44,527 bases of DNA from the NCBI GenBank assembly GCA_018385415.1, contig JAHAZA010000093.1, positions 1-44,527 on the forward strand. Direction: 5' to 3'. A program made the translations under genes and the position numbers. Below the pieces are notes generated by a model. The model was not told where the DNA came from and did no database searches. It saw only the letters and a list, made by a program, of their open reading frames with translations. This document shows positions 39,530-44,527 of the stretch, in pieces (within the stretch, counting starts at the first letter, position 1; every line of letters begins with the position of its first letter). The DNA comes from Treponema sp. (GTDB lineage Bacteria > Spirochaetota > Spirochaetia > Treponematales > Treponemataceae).

Positions 39530-40227
39530 TCAGATTCCTTTTTCAGAGACTTCAGATATTTCTTTTGCTCTGCAGTAATTCGAAAACTTTCCCTGGCCTT
39601 CTGAATTGTCTTATTATGAACCCAGGTTCCAAGTTTTTTGCTTTCGATAAATGGAACTGTTGTTTCCCACTGCTTTGCAAGTGCAGTTGCAAAAAACCAG
39701 GCAATCATCATGTTCACATAATATTCCTCAGACTTTATGGAAGCAGGAATTTTCAAAAGTCCGGCATCAAAATCTTCATCAAGAAAATGACACATAAGCA
39801 TTTCAATACCAAAGCGGCAGGTATAAACCTTATCTGATTTTGACCAGATTTTGATTTGTTTTAATAGTTCCGGCCGGTTTTTCTTAAACGATGCAGGCTT
39901 CATGGTATCGCAGACCGCCCAGTTATCAACATAAGGTAGAAAATTTTCAATCAACGAAATTGATTTTTCGTAATCCTTTTCAAGGGAAATCATACAACCA
40001 TGAAGAATATTCTCGTCATAATATTTGTGTGGAAGTGTTGTAAGGAATTTTTGAACTTCTTTTTTCACTTGTGGCTCTTCAGACTTGTAAAGCTTTTTTG
40101 CAAGTTCATGACATTGTGGAACTCTGACTCCAATAAAGCTTTCAAGAGGAATTCCTGGAGTAAGCTTTGACTGAAAGGCTGCGTAATCGTTGTCTTGTAA
40201 TTTAAATAGTTCTTCTGTAATTTTCAT
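39523..40227 (-). CDS. AlkD-like DNA alkylation repair glycosylase
   Basis: A 234-residue all-helical HEAT-repeat-like protein of the AlkC/AlkD family, which excises alkylated bases such as 7-methylguanine without base flipping. The signature FLPYVDNWAVCD (97-107) includes the conserved Asp-Asn-Trp and Asp107, matching the catalytic VDSWDxxD region of AlkD; MMIAWFFATALAKQW is a further family segment. GGGAAG precedes the ATG. It is divergent from the Lrp regulator gene and followed by the Cys-cluster gene. Confidence 0.85.
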   Translation of the reverse strand: MKITEELFKLQDNDYAAFQSKLTPGIPLESFIGVRVPQCHELAKKLYKSEEPQVKKEVQKFLTTLPHKYYDENILHGCMISLEKDYEKSISLIENFLPYVDNWAVCDTMKPASFKKNRPELLKQIKIWSKSDKVYTCRFGIEMLMCHFLDEDFDAGLLKIPASIKSEEYYVNMMIAWFFATALAKQWETTVPFIESKKLGTWVHNKTIQKARESFRITAEQKKYLKSLKKESDC

Positions 40228-40262
40228 AAGCTTCCCGTTTTTTTCTATTATATAACAATTAA

Positions 40263-40313
40263 TTGAACAATACTAAAAAAATTTATAGAATATTCCGATA
40301 TACTATAAGTATA
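40263..40313 (+). promoter_or_regulatory. Promoter and palindrome upstream of the Lrp-family gene
   Basis: TTGAAC (40263-40268), spacer 17 and TAGAAT (40286-40291) form a plausible promoter. A perfect palindrome TATACT-ATA-AGTATA (40299-40313) covers the predicted start site and could be an autoregulatory operator. Confidence 0.5.
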
Positions 40314-40335
40314 ACTAAAAAAAGGTGGTTTTGTT

Positions 40336-40821
40336 ATGGAAGAAATTCTTGAATTATTACGCGAAAATGCCCGTTTATCTGTTGAAGATATCTCGGCGAT
40401 GACTAAAAAGACTGTTGATGAAGTTAAAGCGATTATTAAAGAAATGGAAGCCAACGGAACAATCCTTAAATATGTTACTGTTGTCAATCCTGAAAAAATT
40501 CAGAAAGACAAAAAGGTTTGTGCAGAAATCGAACTTCAGGTTACTCCAGAAAGAGAAAGAGGCTTTGATGCTGTTGTTGACCGCATTTACCGCTTTCCAC
40601 AGGTTCGTTCCCTCTATCTTATGAGCGGTGCAAACTATGACCTTAAGGTTGTAATTGAAGGAGATACATTCCAGAGTATCTGTGACTTTGTTGCACGTAA
40701 ACTTGCAACTCTTGAAGGTGTAAGAGGAACTGCTACACACTTTATTATGAGAACATATAAAGAAAATGATATTGTTTATATTGAAGAAGATAAAGATCAC
40801 CGTGAAGGGGCAATGGCATAA
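40336..40821 (+). CDS. Lrp/AsnC-family transcriptional regulator
   Basis: A 161-residue regulator: an N-terminal winged HTH (ILELLRENARLSVEDISAMT, then VDEVKAIIKEMEANGTILKY) and a C-terminal RAM/AsnC ligand-binding domain (VCAEIELQVTPERERGFDAV, SLYLMSGANYDLKVVIEGD). Lrp proteins form dimers to octamers and usually respond to amino acids. It overlaps the aminotransferase start (TAATG), so it probably controls or senses the product of that enzyme. GGTGG precedes the ATG. Confidence 0.92.
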   Translation: MEEILELLRENARLSVEDISAMTKKTVDEVKAIIKEMEANGTILKYVTVVNPEKIQKDKKVCAEIELQVTPERERGFDAVVDRIYRFPQVRSLYLMSGANYDLKVVIEGDTFQSICDFVARKLATLEGVRGTATHFIMRTYKENDIVYIEEDKDHREGAMA

Positions 40822-41993
40822 TGAATACTAGAGAAGACAGACTTTCTGTATCAATGCAGAAAATTCCCCCATCAGGAATCCGTAAATTTTTTGAAATGCT
40901 TATCGGTCATGATGATGTAATTTCCCTTTCAGTTGGTGAACCAGATTTTCCAACTCCTTGGGCAATCCGTGAAGAAGCATTCTATCACCTTGAAAAAGGT
41001 CACACTTCATATACTTCAAACTGGGGTTTGATTGAACTCCGTGAAGAAATTGCAAAATATATGAGCCGCTATGGAATGACTTACAATCCACAGAACGAAG
41101 TGCTTGTAACTGTAGGTGCTTCTGAAGGCGTTGATGCAGTTTTACGTGCTATCTTAAATCCAGGTGATGAAATCATTGTCGTTCAACCTTGTTACGTAAA
41201 CTACACACCGTTGGCAGAACTTTGCCAGGCTAAAATAGTTCCACTTGATTCAAGCGTAAACGGCTACTACCCAACTGCAGATCAGATTAAATCACTCATT
41301 ACACCAAAGACAAAAGCTGTAATGATGTGTTCACCAAATAATCCGACCGGTACAATGATTCCTCGTGCAGAACTTGAAAAAATCGCAGAAGTTGTAAAAG
41401 AAAACCAGATCTGGTGTATTTCAGATGAAATCTATTGTGAACTTGCATACGACGGATTTGAACACGTTTCAATCGGTTCTTTCCCTGGAATGAAGGATTA
41501 CACAATCATCCTTAACGGTTTCTCAAAATCCTTTGCAATGACAGGATGGCGCATCGGATACATTGCTGCCCCTGCAGAAATTCTTGCTCAGATTGTAAAA
41601 CTTCACGGCTACAATACAATTTGTGCTCCAATTTTCAGTCAGTACGGTGCTGTTGAAGGTCTTAAAAATTGTTTCAAAGACGTAGAAAAAATGCGCGTAA
41701 GCTATCAGCAGCGCAGAAATTATATGTATAAAGCATTTACTGATATGGGACTTCCAGTTCCAGAACCAACAGGCGCTTTCTATATGTTCCCAGATATCAG
41801 TTCAACTGGTCTCAGTGATGAAGAATTTGCAACTCAGCTTTTTCAGAAATACAATGTTGCCGTAGTTCCAGGAAGCGTGTTCGGACTTGGCGGCCAGGGA
41901 CACATCCGCTGTTGTTATGCAACTGCAATTGATAAAATCAAAATCGCTATGGAACGCATCGCTGAATTTGTAAAGGAATTAAAAAAGGAGTAG
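40821..41993 (+). CDS. Class I/II PLP-dependent aminotransferase
   Basis: A 390-residue fold-type I aminotransferase of the aspartate aminotransferase family. The PLP lysine is Lys236 in LNGFSKSFAMTGWRIGY; other marks are SVGEPDFPTP near 37-46, SPNNPTGTMI (171-180), the SDEIYCELAYD segment (201-211) and the C-terminal Arg in GHIRCCYAT that binds the substrate carboxylate. The exact amino donor is not evident; Asp or an aromatic/branched amino acid are possible. Start overlaps the Lrp gene by one base and a TPR gene follows after six. Confidence 0.93.
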   Translation: MNTREDRLSVSMQKIPPSGIRKFFEMLIGHDDVISLSVGEPDFPTPWAIREEAFYHLEKGHTSYTSNWGLIELREEIAKYMSRYGMTYNPQNEVLVTVGASEGVDAVLRAILNPGDEIIVVQPCYVNYTPLAELCQAKIVPLDSSVNGYYPTADQIKSLITPKTKAVMMCSPNNPTGTMIPRAELEKIAEVVKENQIWCISDEIYCELAYDGFEHVSIGSFPGMKDYTIILNGFSKSFAMTGWRIGYIAAPAEILAQIVKLHGYNTICAPIFSQYGAVEGLKNCFKDVEKMRVSYQQRRNYMYKAFTDMGLPVPEPTGAFYMFPDISSTGLSDEEFATQLFQKYNVAVVPGSVFGLGGQGHIRCCYATAIDKIKIAMERIAEFVKELKKE

Positions 41994-41999
41994 AGTTAG

Positions 42000-43346
42000 A
42001 TGGAACTCGTATTACCAATAGCAATTGCAGCAGTTGCAATTCTTTTAGTTGCAAGTGTGCTGCTTTTAGTAATGAGCAAAAAACGTTCCACTGGTAACTC
42101 TGGCGGTGCTAGACAAAAAAACCGTGCCACAATTATCAGAGAATGTACTAACAAGCTTGCCCATAATCCTCAGAATGTACAGGCTCTTGAACCACTTGCA
42201 GAGCTTTATTATTCAGAGCACTTATGGGACAAAGCACTTCCTCTTTACGAAAATCTTTTAGCTATTTCTGCACGCCATACTGAAATCAACATTGGTGAAA
42301 CAAACCTCCGTGTTGGTGTATGTATGGTAAAACTTGGAAAAGCTCAGGAATCATTGAATTTCCTTCTTACCGCACTTAAAGCTCTACCTGAGATTTATGA
42401 AACAAACTTCTATCTTGGTCAGGCCCTTTTCAAAACCGGTGATTATGAAAAAGCAATTCCACTTTTAAAGAAAGCCCTTACAATCAACCCAGAAACTCAG
42501 GGAATCAATCAGCCAATCGGTATGGCTTGTTACAAAGGACACAAGTTTAAAGAAGCAGTTCAATTTTTGCGCCGTGCCCTTGATGAAAACCCTGAAGATA
42601 AAGAAGCGCTTTTCGCTCTCGCAGATTCAATGCAGGAATGTGGATTTGGCGACAAGGCTCTCAAGATCTTTACACATCTTCGTCCTGATCCAAAATTCGG
42701 TGCTCAGTCAAGTTTGTTTGCGGGAATCATTCACACAAAAATGCAGCAGCTGGATAAAGCAGCTCAGGACTTTGAAATCGGACTCAAGCTTCCAGATATT
42801 CCTCAGGAACTTTATCTTGAATTGAATTATCGTCTTGCTACTTGTTACTTCAGATTAAACAAAATTGCAGTTGGTCTTGACTGTTTGAACAAGATTCAGC
42901 AGGTTGTTCCAGTATATAAAGATGTAAACCAGTTGATTGCCCGTTACAAGGAATTAAACTCAAACTCAAATCTTCAGGTATACTTAACATCAGGAACAAG
43001 TGACTTTGTTGCTTTGTGCCGAAATCTTGTAAAAATTTTCCATAAGAATTCATTTGTCAAAATCGTAGATGTTTCAGTTATTACAGACAGCATCGAAATA
43101 TTATGTGAAGTTGAAAACGCAAAATGGGAAGACAAGGAATTGTTCCGTTTCTATCGTAACTCTGGTTCAATCGGTGAACTTTATATCCGTGACTTCCACG
43201 CAAAGATCCGTGATACTAAATGTGATAAAGGATATTGTATTACTTCTGGTTCTTTCTCAGAAGAAGCAAGAAAGTTTATTGACGGCCGTCCAATCGATTT
43301 GATTGAAAAAGCACAGTTAATGAAATTCCTTAAACTTGTTACTTGA
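42000..43346 (+). CDS. Membrane-anchored TPR protein
   Basis: A 448-residue protein. One N-terminal transmembrane helix (LVLPIAIAAVAILLVASVLLLVM, split as LVLPIAIAAVAI and LLVASVLLLVM) is followed by a basic cytoplasmic stretch and several tetratricopeptide repeats between about 60 and 320 (for example NFYLGQALFKTGDYEKAIPL and KEALFALADSMQECGFGDKA). The last 110 residues form a distinct domain of unknown type (VYLTSGTSDFVALCRNLVKI...). AAGGAG precedes the ATG six bases after the aminotransferase stop. TPR proteins are scaffolds; no partner is visible. Confidence 0.85.
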   Translation: MELVLPIAIAAVAILLVASVLLLVMSKKRSTGNSGGARQKNRATIIRECTNKLAHNPQNVQALEPLAELYYSEHLWDKALPLYENLLAISARHTEINIGETNLRVGVCMVKLGKAQESLNFLLTALKALPEIYETNFYLGQALFKTGDYEKAIPLLKKALTINPETQGINQPIGMACYKGHKFKEAVQFLRRALDENPEDKEALFALADSMQECGFGDKALKIFTHLRPDPKFGAQSSLFAGIIHTKMQQLDKAAQDFEIGLKLPDIPQELYLELNYRLATCYFRLNKIAVGLDCLNKIQQVVPVYKDVNQLIARYKELNSNSNLQVYLTSGTSDFVALCRNLVKIFHKNSFVKIVDVSVITDSIEILCEVENAKWEDKELFRFYRNSGSIGELYIRDFHAKIRDTKCDKGYCITSGSFSEEARKFIDGRPIDLIEKAQLMKFLKLVT

Positions 43347-43777
43347 TAAAATAGGTCAGCTAAACACGAGTCCACTGAAAATGTCTGTTAAAGACTGAAT
43401 TTACAAACACCATTTTGATTCTTATGTTCCTAATGGAACTGCACCAAATTTAATGGAGTAGAGAAATGAAGAATGAATATGCCTATTTGCTAGATTATCC
43501 GAAGATCTGATTTTAGATCATACAGTTGTGTAAATTTACTTAGAGATATCATGACTGATGAAATGTTTGATTTTTTGCTTGAAGAATTTAAAAAAAGATG
43601 TTTTAATTAACGAACCTTTGTCAATTGAGATAATGAAGATTATTACCTGTAATAATTTCCCAGAGTACTATTCTTTTTTGGATTTCGCTAAGGCAATATG
43701 TTGACAAATGGCACAACATATCAAACCGCAAACCGGCTTGACCGGTTTGTCGGCTTTGAAGATGTTGTTATGTGTTC
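43347..43777. other. Decayed 430-base region without an intact gene
   Basis: Only short broken frames occur. ATG at 43466 opens 14 codons; ATG at 43550 opens MTDEMFDFLLEEFKKRCFN; a +1 frame continues as INEPLSIEIMKIITCNNF; ATG at 43699 gives 33 residues containing TTYQTANRLDRFVGFEDVV. These run in sequence and look like pieces of one frameshifted gene that I cannot name. A GC-rich hairpin, CCG-CAAACCGG-CTTGA-CCGGTTTG-(T)-CGG (43725-43753), lies within it. Confidence 0.4.
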
Positions 43778-44062
43778 CTACTTCATCATAGCTGAATAAC
43801 TCAGATGATGTTCCCTTGCATAATTTATAAAGTCTTTTTCTTCCTGAGTTACTCTTATCTGGAATTTCAATGGCTGTTTGAATTTTTGTTTTCTTCCGGC
43901 ATTCTCTCTTGCTCCACCATGTCCAAACTCTTTTTCATAAGCAGCAAGACCAGATTTTTTCATATATTCTTTTTCTGTTATGATTTTTTCATCTGCAGAA
44001 ACTTCATTTGCCAACTTCTTAAAAACATAACCTTCTGAATCTTTTACAAATACATATTCCAT
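43778..44062 (-). CDS. Small protein resembling a ribbon-helix-helix antitoxin
   Basis: A 94-residue protein. I start at the ATG complement of 44060-44062, which follows GAAAGAGGTG; a longer frame would run back through the toxin-like fragment. The C-terminal part contains GGARENAGRK and then LKFQIRVTQEEKDFINYARE, where a strand followed by a helix suggests a ribbon-helix-helix-like DNA-binding fold, common in antitoxins and phage proteins. Its position directly after a HigB-type toxin remnant supports an antitoxin or accessory role. Assignment is tentative. Confidence 0.5.
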   Translation of the reverse strand: MEYVFVKDSEGYVFKKLANEVSADEKIITEKEYMKKSGLAAYEKEFGHGGARENAGRKQKFKQPLKFQIRVTQEEKDFINYAREHHLSYSAMMK

Positions 44063-44064
44063 AA

Positions 44065-44245
44065 CTACACCTCTTTCAATCTTGTTTCTGCAAGCTTTAT
44101 TTTTTCTTTTGGAGTTTTCTGTGTTTTTTTCACAAAGACTACTCCAACCACAATAATTTGACCTTTTCAGTAATTCTTGTTGAGCCGGTTCCAATGCTTA
44201 TATTTCATTTTCAGCGGCTTCCAATTTCGTTACTTTGAACTTCAT
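44065..44245 (-). pseudogene. Remnant of a HigB/Gp49-type RelE-like toxin
   Basis: Two frames on the minus strand. A start at 44245 (MKFKVTKLEAAENEI, stop) is followed by a shifted frame ending at 44065 whose last 33 residues include VVFVKKTQKTPKEKIKLAE, the hallmark C-terminus of the Gp49/HigB toxin family (FVKKTQKTPxxEIexA). The middle of the toxin is absent and stops interrupt the frame, so it is a broken gene. The intact small gene after it would be its former partner. Confidence 0.5.
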
Positions 44246-44353
44246 ACTTTAAATATACCATTTATTTTGAATTTGTCAACATTTTCAAAAAACAATTAAT
44301 GACAATTCCCAGTATGCTAACACATTTGAGTATGATTCGCACTATACCTTCAT

Positions 44354-44491
44354 CTTACCGTGCCAGAAGTTGTAAAGGGGACAATATTTGCGGATGCAGG
44401 ATATTTACAGAAAAAAGATGCCTTAAAACGAATGGAAGAAAAGGGAATCAAATTTGAAGCTGCTCCAAATGTTCCGGCACTTTTTCTATAG
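44354..44491 (+). pseudogene. Transposase-like fragment (IS5-type motif)
   Basis: A short frame reads VPEVVKGTIFADAGYLQKK and continues with RMEEKGIKFEAAPN before a stop at 44489. FADAGY followed by a Lys-rich stretch resembles the second catalytic Asp region (ADAGYxGxxKR) of IS5-family DDE transposases. A preceding frame (EYDSHYTFIL) seems to join it by a frameshift. No terminal repeats are seen, and the element may extend beyond the window. Confidence 0.35.
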
Positions 44492-44527
44492 CATTGTAGC
44501 TTATATGATTAACCGCAATCTGGACTT

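Noticed and set aside
40375..40800. A 141-codon minus-strand frame rich in Phe and Asn, opposite the Lrp gene.
   Set aside because: Shadow frame; the Lrp gene has a promoter, a ribosome binding site and clear domains.
1..44527. CRISPR array, prophage or complete insertion sequence.
   Set aside because: No regularly spaced repeats, no phage structural genes and no transposase with terminal repeats; only decayed fragments at the right end.

Overview
The window looks like the chromosome of a host-associated spirochaete, most likely a gut or rumen Treponema. The support is indirect: an AT-rich genome, a large chemotaxis operon and an FlgM-type anti-sigma factor (a flagellated cell), a secreted lichenase-type GH16 beta-glucanase next to a sugar ABC importer without its own ATPase, a split-class ThyX, and tRNA genes without encoded CCA. 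No rRNA or other decisive marker is present, so genus is an inference.

Layout. 1-780 (minus): a truncated secreted protein and a CheW. 941-8948 (plus): STAS protein, cheA, cheR, cheB, cheY, an MCP and two tandem cheW genes, closed by a terminator; this is a complete, self-contained chemosensory module with adaptation enzymes. 9059-9239: a noncoding stretch that folds like 6S RNA. 9329-14076 (minus): binding-protein lipoprotein and two permeases of a sugar importer, with a strong promoter and an internal attenuator; the MalF-like permease carries a very large extracytoplasmic insert. 14171-18620 (minus): secreted unknown, proS, a UDG-like protein and an HdeD-like membrane protein. 18825-19595: XRE regulator and three tRNAs (two Ser, one Arg with the unusual anticodon GCG). 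19850-24875 (plus): an envelope cluster with a DnaK-substrate-domain/LysM membrane protein, a lytic transglycosylase lipoprotein and a CPA2 antiporter with CBS domains. 24917-32142: argC, a YitT-like/cytidylate-kinase-like fusion, rsmI-flgM, a dehydrogenase-fold protein that has lost its metal ligands, a TrmH-family methylase and a GHKL-ATPase/HDOD protein. 32308-36426 (plus): membrane protein, Nif3-like protein, thyX, GNAT, lichenase. 36526-40227 (minus): htpG, a Cys-cluster protein and an AlkD-like glycosylase. 40336-43346 (plus): Lrp regulator, aminotransferase, TPR protein. 43347-44527: decayed accessory DNA with toxin-antitoxin and transposase-like fragments.

The most interesting signals are: several genes whose -10 box ends 6-8 bases before the start codon with no Shine-Dalgarno (leaderless transcripts), the candidate 6S RNA, and a set of unusual domain fusions (DnaK-SBD/LysM, YitT/cytidylate kinase, GHKL/HDOD, CheA with MshEN-like repeats, a MalF with three beta repeats). 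All calls come from reading the sequence; no database search was run.
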